Under the pieces are notes generated by a model. That model was not told the origin of the DNA. It was given only the letters and a program-made list of their open reading frames with translations, and did not search any database. This document shows positions 12,427 through 22,053 of a stretch of DNA of 35,504 bases, piece after piece. Both the position numbers and the translations under genes were made by a program. Location: assembly GCF_003287955.1 (NCBI RefSeq), contig NZ_QMKP01000026.1, forward strand, positions 1 to 35,504. Reading direction: 5' to 3'. This DNA comes from Arthrobacter sp. AQ5-06. Its GTDB lineage: Bacteria > Actinomycetota > Actinomycetes > Actinomycetales > Micrococcaceae. Each line of letters opens with the position of its first letter. Within the stretch, counting starts at the first letter, position 1.

Positions 12427-15400
12427 TCAGCGGAGCACGATGTCCACGGGGTTCGCCTCGGACCGCCACTGACCTTCCGCGCCGGGCCTGGGCCGGATCA
12501 CCGGTGCGGTCAGCACGCCGGAGCGGTTGGTGCGCTTGTCCCGCAGGATCTCCGTCACGGAGCCCAGGTGCCGGGACAGGTCGATCACGTTCTCCGGGGC
12601 GGCCAGCAACAGCTGGAATCCGAACTCGTGCAGCGCCTTGATCCCGGCGCCGGCGAACTCCTCCGAGGCCAGCACAAATGCCTCATCCATCATCACGGTG
12701 CCGTAAGTGGTGAACCCCTGCTCGGCGATACCCAGCTGGTAGCTCAGCGCCGCGGCCATGATGAACGCCGTGAAGCGCTGCCGCTCGCCGCCGGACATGG
12801 AGCCGGTGTCTGCGTGCATGTAAACGTCGGTCCGCTTGCCGCCGCCCTTCTTACCCGACGCCGGCCCCGTCACCTCCCGGTGCTCCTTGCACTGGATGAA
12901 CAGGTGCCCGCGGACGTCCAGCACTTCGGCGCGCCAGCGCCGGTCCTCCGGGGTGGGTGATCCGAGCCGTTTTACGAGCGTTTCGAGGGTCTTGTACCGG
13001 GCGGTGAGCTCGGCGTCGTCGCCTCCCCCGGTTTCCGGGCCGGAACCCGCGCGGGCGGGCCGCGTGTGCCGGGCCTTCAGCGCGTTCTGGATAGCGTCCT
13101 TGAACTGCTTGGCCGTGGCCGGCAGGGTCTGCTTGATGTCCAGTTCCAGGAAGCTGCCCTCATGGAAGTTGACCTCGGACAGGATGCCGTTGAGCGGCAG
13201 GATGCGGCTGGTGATGGACCGCCGCTCCTCGTCCAGCAGGTGCAGCAGCGTGCTGAAGGATTCATGCGTGCGCTGGTTGAAGAACTGCCGGAACTCGGCC
13301 TCCTGGGCGGGAAGGCCGTCGCTGATGATGGCGTGGTAGCGGCCTTCGAACTCCCCTGCCGCACCGATTGAGGTGCCGTGGTCCGCGGAGATCGCGGAGC
13401 CCCACTCGCGCACAAAACCCTCGAAGATCCGGGTCAGCCGCTCCGCGGTTGCCTGCCCGCGCGTCTCGGCGGCGTGCAGCTCCCCGAGCAGCGCCGTCCG
13501 GACGCGGTTGGCCAGGTTGTCCAGCTCATGCATCTCGCTGACGTCACCGAAGTCGGTGAAGTACGGTTCCAGCGCGGTGACGGTGGAGTCCGACGGCGGC
13601 GCCTGCTCCAGGCGGGCACGCACGGCTTCCAGCAGCGAATCGGCGGCGCTCAGCTGCCGGTCCAGTGCCTTGTATTCGCTTTGCAGGACCGCCGCGGATT
13701 CCGTGCTGGCCTGGTGTTTCTGCCGCACCGATTCGATGTTGGCCCGCAGCGGTTCCAGGTCGGCTTGGGCCGCGAGCGCATCCTTGAGCCGCTGTTCAAT
13801 CCTGGCGAGTTCATCGGCTGCGACGGCAGCTGAGACCTGTTCCCAGGGCCGGTGGTCCTCCGCGATTCGCCGGAGGGCATCGAGCTGCCGGCTCATGCCC
13901 TGGTGCGACTCTTCACGGCTCTGGGCCAGCTCGGCGGCCTTGGCCAGCTCCTGCTGCAGGTCCTCCACCCGGGCGGCGACGAGCTCCAGCTTGGCGGCGT
14001 TGTCGAACCCGAGCACGTAGTCCTGGCGGCTGGTGAAACGGTCGTCCTTCTCCACCGTGTGCCGGTTGCGTTTGACAACACCGCCCAGGCTCAGGCCCTT
14101 GTCCAGGGTGGCCAGCTCGTTGAGGTCCTCGACGCACGGATAGGCGAAATCGAGGGCGATCCGCTCCCGGATCCATTCCCCCGCGTCCGTCACCGCGCCG
14201 CTGGCGAGGATGTCCAGCTTGGCGAGCAGGTCGCCGTCGCGCGCGTCCTCCACGGCGAGGGCGCCGCCCGCGAGCGGCTTGGACACGTCCACCGCGCGCA
14301 AGGCGCCGCGTACCTTGTTGTCGTTCAGGTAGCGGGTCACCGCGGCGAAATGTTCGCCGGGGACCAGCAACGTGGTGGCGAGGTTCCGGAGGGCGCGCTC
14401 CGCCGCCGGCCGCCACTGTTCCTCCCCTTTGGCGAGGTCCATCAGCTCGCCGCCGAACGGCATCCGGTCTTCAGGAACGCCGGTGGCCGCAGCGATTGCC
14501 GCACGGTTTTCAATGCTCGACGGCGGCAGCAGGGACTTGCGCGTCTTCAGAGACAGCAGCTCCTGCTGGGCTGACGCCAACTCACGCTTCTTGGTGGCGT
14601 GGCCGTCGAAGGCTTCGAAGCGGAGCTCCTGCAGGGCCTGCGAGTCATCCTTGAGCTCGGCCGACCTGGCGGCAGCCTGCTCGTGGGCCTGTTCCCAACC
14701 CTCAGCGGTCCACTCCAGATGCAAGCCGGCGTCGGACAGCGCCTTTCGGGCCGCTTCCTCCACCTGCTCGCGGAGCCGCAGCCCCACCTTGGCGTTGTCC
14801 AGCGACTGCTCGATCGCGGAGATCGCGTTGCCGCCCTGGTTGTTGTAGTCGGTCTCCAGCTGGCGCAGTTCCTTTGCCAGCCCGTCACGGACCGAGCGTT
14901 CCGCGCCCAGCTCCTTGGCTTTCACCTGGGCCAGCTCCTTGAACCGGGCAAGGGTCTTCTGGTGGACCGTGACCGCGAGCTGCTGCTTGTAGGCTTCGAA
15001 CTCCTCGCCCGACAGCTCACGGAGCCGGTTCGCGTCCAGGAGCGACTGTGCGTATTCCTTGTTCAGCCCGGGCACGGGGGCCAGCTGGTCCCGCTGCTGC
15101 CGCACGTCCTCCAGCCGCTGCCGGATGGACATGAGGTTGCTGAATTCCTCCACCACGTCATCGGCCGCGGCGAGCGTGGCGGGGGCGTCCAGGACCTGGT
15201 CGCGGAAGAAGGTATTGACGCTGCCGCCCAGGCCCTTGCCGGCCTGGATCACGCGGAGCAGGGGCAGTGCCTGGTCCGAGCTGATGCCGAGGAGCCTGCG
15301 GAAACGCTCCGCAAAGGCCTTGTGGACATCGAAGATCTGGGCGTCCGGGAAGATCGTTTCCACCGCGGCTTTGGTGAAGCGCTTCTCCGCAATGTCCTCA

Positions 15401-15894
15401 ATGGCCGGCAGGTCCAGCGGCTTGCTGTCGATCAGGTAGAAGCGCCCGACGCTGGACTCCGTGCCGTTTTTGGGCAGGTCAAACAGGGCGGACACCGTGA
15501 TGCGGGTGCCCGCGGCGTTATCGAACGTCAGTGCGACGGCGGACCACGTGGCACCGGAGCGCTGGAACGCGCTGGCCGAGCCTTCGCCCACCGCTTTGTC
15601 GCCCACCTTGCCGCGCATGTAGGTGAACGTGGTCCTCTTGTCCTCCACGGCACCGCCGGCACGCTGGGCCGCGGCCTCGTTGGAGCGCGGCCGGGCATCA
15701 AACACCCTCAGCATGGCATCAAACAGCGTGGACTTGCCCACGCCCGAGTTGCCCGTCAGCAGCGTTCCGTTCCGGTCCACGTGCATCGTGTGGGCCCCGT
15801 GGAACGTGCCCCAGTTGACCACCTGCACCAAGGCAAGGCGCATCTGGCCGGGATTCGTGAGATCGCCCATCGGCAGCATGGTTGCGATGCTCAC
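12427..15894 (-). CDS. jetC: JetC/MksB: SMC-like ATPase of a Wadjet/MksBEF complex
   Basis: The 1155-residue protein is a MukB/SbcC-like SMC ATPase. Walker A GNSGVGKST is at residues 48-56, long glutamine/alanine/glutamate-rich coiled coils fill the middle, signature SMSGGERQRF is at about 1032-1041, and Walker B VMMDEAF is near 1067-1073. In Wadjet the JetA-JetB-JetC motor extrudes DNA loops on small circular DNA until JetD cuts it. The GTG start overlaps the jetB stop (GTGA). The C terminus (DKRTNRSGVLTAPVIRP) looks complete. The normal next gene, jetD, is missing; 50 bases downstream is a convergent tetR. Confidence 0.93.
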   Translation of the reverse strand: MSIATMLPMGDLTNPGQMRLALVQVVNWGTFHGAHTMHVDRNGTLLTGNSGVGKSTLFDAMLRVFDARPRSNEAAAQRAGGAVEDKRTTFTYMRGKVGDKAVGEGSASAFQRSGATWSAVALTFDNAAGTRITVSALFDLPKNGTESSVGRFYLIDSKPLDLPAIEDIAEKRFTKAAVETIFPDAQIFDVHKAFAERFRRLLGISSDQALPLLRVIQAGKGLGGSVNTFFRDQVLDAPATLAAADDVVEEFSNLMSIRQRLEDVRQQRDQLAPVPGLNKEYAQSLLDANRLRELSGEEFEAYKQQLAVTVHQKTLARFKELAQVKAKELGAERSVRDGLAKELRQLETDYNNQGGNAISAIEQSLDNAKVGLRLREQVEEAARKALSDAGLHLEWTAEGWEQAHEQAAARSAELKDDSQALQELRFEAFDGHATKKRELASAQQELLSLKTRKSLLPPSSIENRAAIAAATGVPEDRMPFGGELMDLAKGEEQWRPAAERALRNLATTLLVPGEHFAAVTRYLNDNKVRGALRAVDVSKPLAGGALAVEDARDGDLLAKLDILASGAVTDAGEWIRERIALDFAYPCVEDLNELATLDKGLSLGGVVKRNRHTVEKDDRFTSRQDYVLGFDNAAKLELVAARVEDLQQELAKAAELAQSREESHQGMSRQLDALRRIAEDHRPWEQVSAAVAADELARIEQRLKDALAAQADLEPLRANIESVRQKHQASTESAAVLQSEYKALDRQLSAADSLLEAVRARLEQAPPSDSTVTALEPYFTDFGDVSEMHELDNLANRVRTALLGELHAAETRGQATAERLTRIFEGFVREWGSAISADHGTSIGAAGEFEGRYHAIISDGLPAQEAEFRQFFNQRTHESFSTLLHLLDEERRSITSRILPLNGILSEVNFHEGSFLELDIKQTLPATAKQFKDAIQNALKARHTRPARAGSGPETGGGDDAELTARYKTLETLVKRLGSPTPEDRRWRAEVLDVRGHLFIQCKEHREVTGPASGKKGGGKRTDVYMHADTGSMSGGERQRFTAFIMAAALSYQLGIAEQGFTTYGTVMMDEAFVLASEEFAGAGIKALHEFGFQLLLAAPENVIDLSRHLGSVTEILRDKRTNRSGVLTAPVIRPRPGAEGQWRSEANPVDIVLR

Positions 15895-16673
15895 TTTTCT
15901 TCCTCCGCTTCGGTGTCATCGGCTATCGCGCCGCCAGCGTCCTCTGGCGAAGTGTCGCCGTCGAGTTCTATCAGGGCTTCAGTGCCCGTGGGGTCTGTGG
16001 TGGCTGCCACCAGGGCCTCGATTTGGGCGGGGATGTCGCCGATGTTTTCGAAGGGGAGGGCCATCGGGAGGGCGTTGGAGATGGTGTAGACATCATCCAG
16101 GCCCGTGGTGAGGAGCAGTTGGCGGGCCAGGAGCTTGGTGATGGCACGGGTGACCACGTCGGAATCCCGCAGCGCGTCCTGCTGTCCGGCGGGCTGGTAG
16201 TGGGCCACGAGGTCAGCGATTTCCTCGCGGGTGATGGTGGCATCGGTCTGAGCCGTGACGTGGCGGTCCAACAGCATCCGCAGGCGGAGCAGCACGATGG
16301 TCTCCACCCGGCTCAGCGCACGCTGTTGGCGCAGGATGCTCGATCGGCTACTGCCGCCGATGGCCTCAGGATCCACCGGACGCAGGACGGCGATCTTGCG
16401 CTCGTGGTCCAGCTGCAGGGTCAGGAACAGCTCGGACAGGCGGCTGCGCAGGATGATCTGGTTGTCCAGCAGCGTGGTCCACAGCTTCTCGTCGCGGCCG
16501 CCGTCAACGTACGGACCCTTGAGCAGCTTGACCAGCGCCTGGCGCACCTTCATCGAGAGAACGCCGGTATCGCCGGGAAACAGTGCCGCGCCGTCCACAA
16601 ACGTGTCGCGGGGCGTGACTCCGCCGCTGCGCTCGACCACCGGGTGTGCCGCCGTCGTAATTTCTTCAGTCAT
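15891..16673 (-). CDS. jetB: JetB/MksE: DUF4194-type MukE-like subunit
   Basis: The 260-residue protein matches the DUF4194 subunit in size, position and content. It has a winged-helix-like region with KVRQALVKLLKGPYVDGGRD, a central ELFLTLQLDHERKIAVLRPV and an arginine-rich helix RALSRVETIVLLRLRMLLDR. The C-terminal winged helix includes TREEIADLVAHY. The end is acidic (TEAEEEK). MukE-like subunits bind the kleisin JetA and DNA. The start lies 2 bases past the jetA stop, and the stop overlaps the jetC start, so the three are made as one unit. Confidence 0.9.
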   Translation of the reverse strand: MTEEITTAAHPVVERSGGVTPRDTFVDGAALFPGDTGVLSMKVRQALVKLLKGPYVDGGRDEKLWTTLLDNQIILRSRLSELFLTLQLDHERKIAVLRPVDPEAIGGSSRSSILRQQRALSRVETIVLLRLRMLLDRHVTAQTDATITREEIADLVAHYQPAGQQDALRDSDVVTRAITKLLARQLLLTTGLDDVYTISNALPMALPFENIGDIPAQIEALVAATTDPTGTEALIELDGDTSPEDAGGAIADDTEAEEEK

Positions 16674-16675
16674 CG

Positions 16676-18136
16676 TCAGTCCTTCTTGAGGGTGACCACC
16701 GGCAGGTACGCCGTGCGGGTGGTGCCGTCGATCTGTTCGTAGTCCAAGCCATCCCAGGCGTCGCGGTCAAAGGCCGCGCCATCCTGGAGGGCGTACGAGA
16801 GGAGTCCGCGAATGGAGTTGATGTGCTGCTCCTCCGGCGGCAGCTGGACCCAGGCCTCGGCCAGGGTGGACGCGCCGGCCACGGCGGCCCGGATGGCGTC
16901 CGGGCGCGCCTTGCCCGTTCTCGGCGAGCGCACGCGGTCTGAGTCGCTGAAGGCGATGGGGTCAGCCAGCTTGGGCGGGACGGCGAACTCGTCCGGGTCG
17001 TAGAGCTTGACCATGGCCAACGATTCGAACCCGGCGTTGAACAGCACCGGACCGCAGACCAGGCCCGGCCGTTCGCGTTCATACGGCAGGGACCTGATGG
17101 CCTGCTCGGCCTCGCGCAGGACCTTCCGGAGGCGGACGGACTGCCGGAAGTCGTCGCTCTGGACGTATGTGTTCAGGCTTTCGCTGAGCTTGCCGTAGAT
17201 CCGCTGGATCTGGCTGTGCTGGTGGCGGAGCTCGGCCACCAGGTTCTTGAGGGTCTCGCGGTCCTCTGGCGAAAGGTCGTCGGCGAACTGCCGGCTGAGG
17301 ACTTCGCCGATGGCCGAACGGAACCGGAGCTGCTGCTGCGGGTCTTCGAGGAAAGCGGTAAAGGAGCGGAAGGTCCGGCCCTCGGGGCTCTGCCGCAGCC
17401 GCTTGTCCGCGTCGAGCACCTGCGCCATGGTGGCACCTTTGCTGAGCGACTCCTCGATGATCTGGTTGCGCAGTTCGCCCACCAGTTCCTCGATGCGGTC
17501 GCGCATCTTTTTGTAGTCGGCGGGCAGGCTGGCGGCGAGGTCCAGGATGTTCCCGGCGGCTTCCACGGCTTCATCGTCGTCCAGCAGGCCGTCAAAATCG
17601 CCGGAGCTGATGTCCTGGATCAGCTGCTGCCGTTCCCCGATCTCGTCCTCAAGGGATTCCAGCCGGGCACTTTGGTCCGGATTGGTCTCATTGGCGAGCT
17701 TCTCCACGTCGCCCAGGAGGGTGCCCAGCCGGGAACCGTTCAGCGTGGAACGCTCGCTGGAGAGGCTGTCCAGGAATGCGAGCACGCGGGCGGCCGGCTC
17801 GGTGACCTCGTAAACGATCTGCCCCGACTGGTTGCGGCGGGTCAGGAAATGCTTGCGTGTCCACTCGTCCGCATAGTTCCTGCCGGACGACGTTCCGATG
17901 GCGGCACCACCCGGCCCGGGTTCTTGGCGCCGGAGCTGCTCAAGGAAGGAGTCGACGTCGGCGTGGAACTCCTCGAGCGGAAGCTGCGGACGCGTGCGGG
18001 TAAAGGATGCCTGCAGCACCGCGATCACCCAGGGCGCCGAGCGCGTCAGGGCCCAGGCGGGTCCCTTTGTGAGGAGTTCGAGGTCCCGGAGCCGGGCACT
18101 GATCGCGTCAGCGGATGACCTGGCAGAGCGGGGCAC
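16676..18136 (-). CDS. jetA: JetA/MksF: DUF3375-type kleisin-like subunit
   Basis: The 486-residue protein matches DUF3375 (Wadjet type I JetA). An N-terminal winged helix contains LLTKGPAWALTRSAPWVIAV, followed by DEWTRKHFLTRRNQSGQIVY, then helical segments (LESLEDEIGERQQLIQDISSG). The C-terminal part has YKKMRDRIEELVGELRNQII and a winged helix near LADPIAF. Kleisin subunits bridge the JetC heads. GTG at 18136 was chosen over 18193 because AAGGAG lies 5 bases before it. It is the first gene of the operon; upstream lie 249 non-coding bases and a divergent small membrane protein. Confidence 0.9.
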   Translation of the reverse strand: MPRSARSSADAISARLRDLELLTKGPAWALTRSAPWVIAVLQASFTRTRPQLPLEEFHADVDSFLEQLRRQEPGPGGAAIGTSSGRNYADEWTRKHFLTRRNQSGQIVYEVTEPAARVLAFLDSLSSERSTLNGSRLGTLLGDVEKLANETNPDQSARLESLEDEIGERQQLIQDISSGDFDGLLDDDEAVEAAGNILDLAASLPADYKKMRDRIEELVGELRNQIIEESLSKGATMAQVLDADKRLRQSPEGRTFRSFTAFLEDPQQQLRFRSAIGEVLSRQFADDLSPEDRETLKNLVAELRHQHSQIQRIYGKLSESLNTYVQSDDFRQSVRLRKVLREAEQAIRSLPYERERPGLVCGPVLFNAGFESLAMVKLYDPDEFAVPPKLADPIAFSDSDRVRSPRTGKARPDAIRAAVAGASTLAEAWVQLPPEEQHINSIRGLLSYALQDGAAFDRDAWDGLDYEQIDGTTRTAYLPVVTLKKD

Positions 18137-18385
18137 GCACTCTCCTTCAGCTGCTGGGGGATCGTTGGGCAGCGCGGATCGCGAAACTGCCAACTACAAG
18201 GTTAACGCAGACCCTCCCCAAGCAACGCGAGGTCGCCGCGACCGCTTCGTGACCTACGTCCCGGTAGCATTTCAATCCCATATCGACCCGCTCCCGAGGT
18301 GCGCCGGGTCTGGCTGATTCCTGCGGCGACCCCCTACGCTCATGCTACTGATCTCAACCGAAGCAACGGCGCAGCAGGGGGAAGA

Positions 18386-18688
18386 ATGCAGTTCGACTTA
18401 AGTGCAGTGGAGACCGCCACCATGGTGTTCGTCGGAACCTTGGTGTTTGCCTTGGTCCTGGTGGCCTTCGTCCTGACAGCGGGCTTCCTGGCCCTGGTCA
18501 TGGTGGGGGTAGGCAAGTTCGCATGGTTCCTCGCCTCCACCACGCTGTTGACGGTGGTCCACGGGATCAACCACGGCTGGGACAGGCTGGTCCACCACGC
18601 CTCCACCGTGGAGATCCCCGGGGACTTCCAGGGCCAGCCATCCCCTAGCACTGGAAGCTACCCGCGGGTAATGTTGAGAGACAGCTGA
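18386..18688 (+). CDS. small membrane protein of unknown function
   Basis: The 100-residue protein begins MQFDLSAVETATMVFVGTLV. It has a long hydrophobic stretch of two helices (about residues 12-55), then an amphipathic segment LTVVHGINHGWDRLVHH and a short polar tail. GGGGGAAG just upstream of ATG 18386 is a good ribosome binding site; an open frame to 18299 is not favoured. It is divergent from jetA. The N-terminal layout resembles that of the product of 22284-23147 (a double hydrophobic block with FxGTLxxALxxxxxxL and GVG motifs). No function is recognised. Confidence 0.75.
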   Translation: MQFDLSAVETATMVFVGTLVFALVLVAFVLTAGFLALVMVGVGKFAWFLASTTLLTVVHGINHGWDRLVHHASTVEIPGDFQGQPSPSTGSYPRVMLRDS

Positions 18689-18751
18689 AGGGTTCTCCAA
18701 CCCGGCGGATCCATGGCTTGAACCGGCCACACCGGTCAGAGGAGATACCCC

Positions 18752-20782
18752 ATGAGCTCCGCCACTGACAGTCCCGCCACGAACCCGCCTGCCACCGAAG
18801 TTCCAGCAATCGACGCCCCGGACGCCGAAGTCCCCGTCGCCGCGGCCAATATCGGGCCCGAAGCCACAGCAGCGGACGCCCGGGCACTTGCTGAAGCCTC
18901 CCGCGAGATCGACTGGGACCGGCCTAGCTTTGCCAAGGGACTGTACCTGGGGAATTTCGACCTCAGCCTCATCCATCCCTGGCCGAAGGCAAGGGCCGAT
19001 GACGTGGAACGCGGTGAGGCCTTTATGGAACGCCTCACCGAGTACGCCCGCACCATGTCCGGCCGCGTGATCGAACGCGAGGCCAGGATCCCGGACGAGT
19101 ACCTCCAGGGCCTGGCGGGCCTTGGCGTCTTTGGCATGAAGATCCCGCAGGAGTACGGCGGACTCGGCTTATCCCTGGTCTACTACGGCAGGGCTCTGGC
19201 GTTGCTCGGCAGTGTCCACCCGAGCATCGGCGCCCTGATCTCCGCGCACCAGTCAATCGGCGTTCCGGAACCGGTGAAGGTCTTTGGCACGGCGGAGCAG
19301 AAACGCGGGTACCTGCCGCGCTGCGCCGCCGGGGCCATTACAGCTTTCCTCCTGACGGAACCGGACGTAGGCAGCGATCCCGCGCGGATGGGCAGCACCG
19401 CCGTTCCCACGGACGACGGCGGGACTTACGTCTTGGACGGCGTGAAGCTTTGGACCACCAACGGTGTGATTGCCGAACTTGTGGTGGTGATGGCCGTGGT
19501 GCCGGCCCACACCGATGCGGACGGCACCGAGCATAAGGGCGGCATCAGCGCCTTTGTGGTGGAAATGGACTCCCCCGGCATCACCGTGGAGAACCGCAAC
19601 ACGTTCATGGGACTGCGTGGCATCGAAAACGGCGTCACCCGGTTCCATCAGGTCAGGGTCCCGGCCGCGAACCGGCTGGGCCGTGAGGGCCAGGGCCTGA
19701 AGATCGCGCTGACCACCCTGAACACGGGACGGCTCTCCATCCCGGCGCTGTGTGTGGCGTCAGGCCGCTGGAGCCTGAAGATTGCCCGCGAATGGTCCAA
19801 CGCCCGCACGCAGTGGGGCCAGCCCGTAGGCAAGCATGAGGCCGTGGGCAAGAAGATCGCCTTCATCGCGGCATCCGCCTTTGCCCTCGATGCAGTATTC
19901 GAACTGTCAGCTGAACTTGCCGATGCCGGGCAGAAGGACGTCCGGATCGAGGCTGCCCTGGCCAAGCTGTGGTCCACGGAGATCAGCTGCCGGATTGCCG
20001 ATGAGCTGGTGCAGATCCGCGGCGGCCGCGGCTTCGAGACGGCAGAATCACTCGAGGCCCGGGGGGAACGCGCGGTTCCGGCCGAGCAGCAGCTGCGCGA
20101 TCTCCGGATCAACCGGATCTTCGAGGGATCCTCGGAGATCATGAAGCTCCTCATCGCCCGTGAAGCGGTGGACGCGCACCTTGCCGCCGCCGGCGACCTT
20201 GCGTCCGCGGACGCGAGCCTCCAGGACAAGGCGAGGGCCGCCGTCGGGGCTTCAGGTTTCTACGCCCGATGGCTGCCCAAACTCGTGGCCGGCGCTGGAA
20301 TGGACCCCAGGTCCTTCAGCGACTTCGGCAGGCTGGCCAAGCAGCTGCGCTTTGTGGAACGGTCCTCGCGCCGGTTGGCCCGCCAGACGTTCTACGGCAT
20401 GGGGCGCTGGCAGGCGAAGCTGGAGTACAAGCAGGCGTTCCTGGGCCGGGTGGTGGACATCGGCGCCGAACTGTTCGCCATGGCCGCATGCTGTTCACGG
20501 GCCGAAATGATCCTTCGCACCACGCCGGAACGTGCCGCCAGTGCCTACGAACTGGCTGAGGCATACTGCGAGCAGGCCCGCGTCCGCATTGACGAGTATT
20601 TTGACCAGCTGTGGCGGAACACGGACGACGGCGACCACATCGTTTCGCGCAAGGTCCTTGCCGGGGACTACACCTGGCTCGAGGCGGGCGTACTGGATCC
20701 GTCGGAGGGCACCGGCCCGTGGATCGCCGATGCCACACCGGGGGCGTCCACCAAGGAAAACCTGCACCGGAACTACCGCTAG
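18752..20782 (+). CDS. acyl-CoA dehydrogenase (long FadE-type)
   Basis: The 676-residue protein is an FAD-dependent acyl-CoA dehydrogenase, which introduces the first double bond in fatty-acid beta-oxidation. It contains IPQEYGGLGLSLVYYGRAL, the FAD/substrate loop FLLTEPDVGSDPARM, LDGVKLWTTNG, RGIENGVTRFHQVRVPAANR and RGGRGFETAESLE. INRIFEGSSEIMKLL (around residue 457) carries the expected catalytic-base glutamate region. It is longer than the 380-residue short enzymes: the first 60 residues are low complexity (PATEVPAIDAPDAEVPV) and the last 200 form an extra helical domain as in VLCAD/ACAD9-like forms. AGAGGAGATA precedes the ATG. Confidence 0.93.
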   Translation: MSSATDSPATNPPATEVPAIDAPDAEVPVAAANIGPEATAADARALAEASREIDWDRPSFAKGLYLGNFDLSLIHPWPKARADDVERGEAFMERLTEYARTMSGRVIEREARIPDEYLQGLAGLGVFGMKIPQEYGGLGLSLVYYGRALALLGSVHPSIGALISAHQSIGVPEPVKVFGTAEQKRGYLPRCAAGAITAFLLTEPDVGSDPARMGSTAVPTDDGGTYVLDGVKLWTTNGVIAELVVVMAVVPAHTDADGTEHKGGISAFVVEMDSPGITVENRNTFMGLRGIENGVTRFHQVRVPAANRLGREGQGLKIALTTLNTGRLSIPALCVASGRWSLKIAREWSNARTQWGQPVGKHEAVGKKIAFIAASAFALDAVFELSAELADAGQKDVRIEAALAKLWSTEISCRIADELVQIRGGRGFETAESLEARGERAVPAEQQLRDLRINRIFEGSSEIMKLLIAREAVDAHLAAAGDLASADASLQDKARAAVGASGFYARWLPKLVAGAGMDPRSFSDFGRLAKQLRFVERSSRRLARQTFYGMGRWQAKLEYKQAFLGRVVDIGAELFAMAACCSRAEMILRTTPERAASAYELAEAYCEQARVRIDEYFDQLWRNTDDGDHIVSRKVLAGDYTWLEAGVLDPSEGTGPWIADATPGASTKENLHRNYR

Positions 20783-20833
20783 CGACTGCTAAGCATCCTT
20801 GTTATCGCTGGTCAGCAGTGGTTGAGTTGACCC

Positions 20834-21655
20834 ATGAGCAACCAAACGGATCCAGAGGACAGATTTCCGCCGACGACGCGGAACGAGAATCTACGGAATG
20901 AAACTGCTCGTGACCAAACCTTCGCCAGTGACGAGCCCACGCGCGCCTTCGATCAGACGCCGGCGCCCTATGCCGAGGAGGGCTTTGCCGAGCAGAGCTA
21001 TGCCCCGGTCGCCCAGGCGCCGGTGACCGACGCTCCGGTGTTGGATCCACGCCTGACGGATGCGCGCCTGACCGACCAGCAAACGGCCGTAGCCAGGGAG
21101 AAGGAACAGTTCGGCGGCATCAAGGTGGGCTCGGCCTTTTTCGGCTGGCTCGCCGCCACCGGCATGGCCGTCCTGCTCACAGCCTTTGTGGCCGCAGCGG
21201 GAACCGCGGTGGGGCTGGCGAACAACACCGACGTGAACGAGGCCGTCAACCAGGTGACGACAAACGGCGCCGTCGGGCTGGTGGGCATCATTGTCCTGCT
21301 GGTGGTCCTGTTCATCTCCTACTATTCCGGCGGCTACGTCGCCGGCCGGATGGCACGGTTCAACGGCGCCAGGCAGGGTTTCATGGTGTGGATCTGGGCG
21401 CTGATCGCTGCGGTTGTGATTGCGCTGCTGGGCATCGTCGCCGGCCAGCAATTCAACGTCCTGGCCAACCTGAACAGCTTCCCCCGAATCCCCATCAACG
21501 AAGGCGAACTGACGCTCACCAGCATCATTGCCGCCGTCGTGGTTGCCCTGGTCGCGCTGGCGGGTGCCGTGCTCGGCGGCCTGGCGGGCATGCACTTCCA
21601 CCGCAAGGTGGACCGCGCCGGCTTCACCCCGGACGAAACGTACAACGGGAGCTAG
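20834..21655 (+). CDS. membrane protein with a disordered N terminus
   Basis: The 273-residue protein has about 95 polar residues with repeats such as DPRLTDARLTDQ, then four predicted membrane helices: VGSAFFGWLAATGMAVLLTA, GLVGIIVLLVVLFISYY, FMVWIWALIAAVVIALLGIV and SIIAAVVVALVALAGAVLGG. SGGYVAGRMARFNGARQG between helices 2 and 3 is typical of four-helix actinobacterial membrane proteins of unknown role. The last helix is followed by a short HRKVDRAGFTPDE tail. Its stop interlocks with that of the convergent SEC-C gene in CTAG (21652-21655). No function is recognised. Confidence 0.85.
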   Translation: MSNQTDPEDRFPPTTRNENLRNETARDQTFASDEPTRAFDQTPAPYAEEGFAEQSYAPVAQAPVTDAPVLDPRLTDARLTDQQTAVAREKEQFGGIKVGSAFFGWLAATGMAVLLTAFVAAAGTAVGLANNTDVNEAVNQVTTNGAVGLVGIIVLLVVLFISYYSGGYVAGRMARFNGARQGFMVWIWALIAAVVIALLGIVAGQQFNVLANLNSFPRIPINEGELTLTSIIAAVVVALVALAGAVLGGLAGMHFHRKVDRAGFTPDETYNGS

Positions 21656-22053
21656 GCGAGCATGGCGGCGTCGACGTAGTACCAGCGCCGGTTCTCACGG
21701 ACAAAACGGCTGGTTTCGTGGTGGACTCCGCGTTCGCCGTTGTGCCGGAAGTGGGCTTTGAACTCCACGGTCCCTTCAGTATCCAGCGGGCCGCCGCGGT
21801 TCGTGGACAGGATGTCCAGGCGGCGCCACTCCATGGCCGGGTCCAGTTCCAGTTCCGCAGGCGCAGTATCCGGATGCCAGGTTTTCCGGAGGTATTCGGC
21901 GTTGAGCAGGGCAAACGCGCTGTAGCGGGAGCGCATCAGCTGCTCCGCCGTGGCGGCTTCGGCCCCGCCGTTGTGGAAGCGCCCGCAGCAGTCCGCGTAA
22001 GACTCGCCGGACAGGCAAAGGCAGGGGCCGGCGTTGATCGGATTCTCGGTCAT
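21652..22053 (-). CDS. YchJ-family SEC-C motif protein
   Basis: The 133-residue protein begins MTENPINAGPCLCLSGESYA. It carries a SEC-C zinc motif CLCLSGESYADCCGRFHNG (residues about 11-30), followed by the YchJ core: AEQLMRSRYSAFALLNAEYL, KTWHPDT, and a beta-rich NTF2-like domain ending in WYYVDA. The start at 22053 has AGGAG 4 bases upstream; a longer frame to 22137 would put a basic extension before the motif and is unlikely. Members bind zinc through the cysteines and histidine. Their cellular role is not settled. Confidence 0.9.
   Translation of the reverse strand: MTENPINAGPCLCLSGESYADCCGRFHNGGAEAATAEQLMRSRYSAFALLNAEYLRKTWHPDTAPAELELDPAMEWRRLDILSTNRGGPLDTEGTVEFKAHFRHNGERGVHHETSRFVRENRRWYYVDAAMLA

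Noticed and set aside
14599..16089. Plus-strand open frame of 496 codons opposite jetC and jetB
   Set aside because: Antisense shadow of well-supported SMC-complex genes; no domain is visible.
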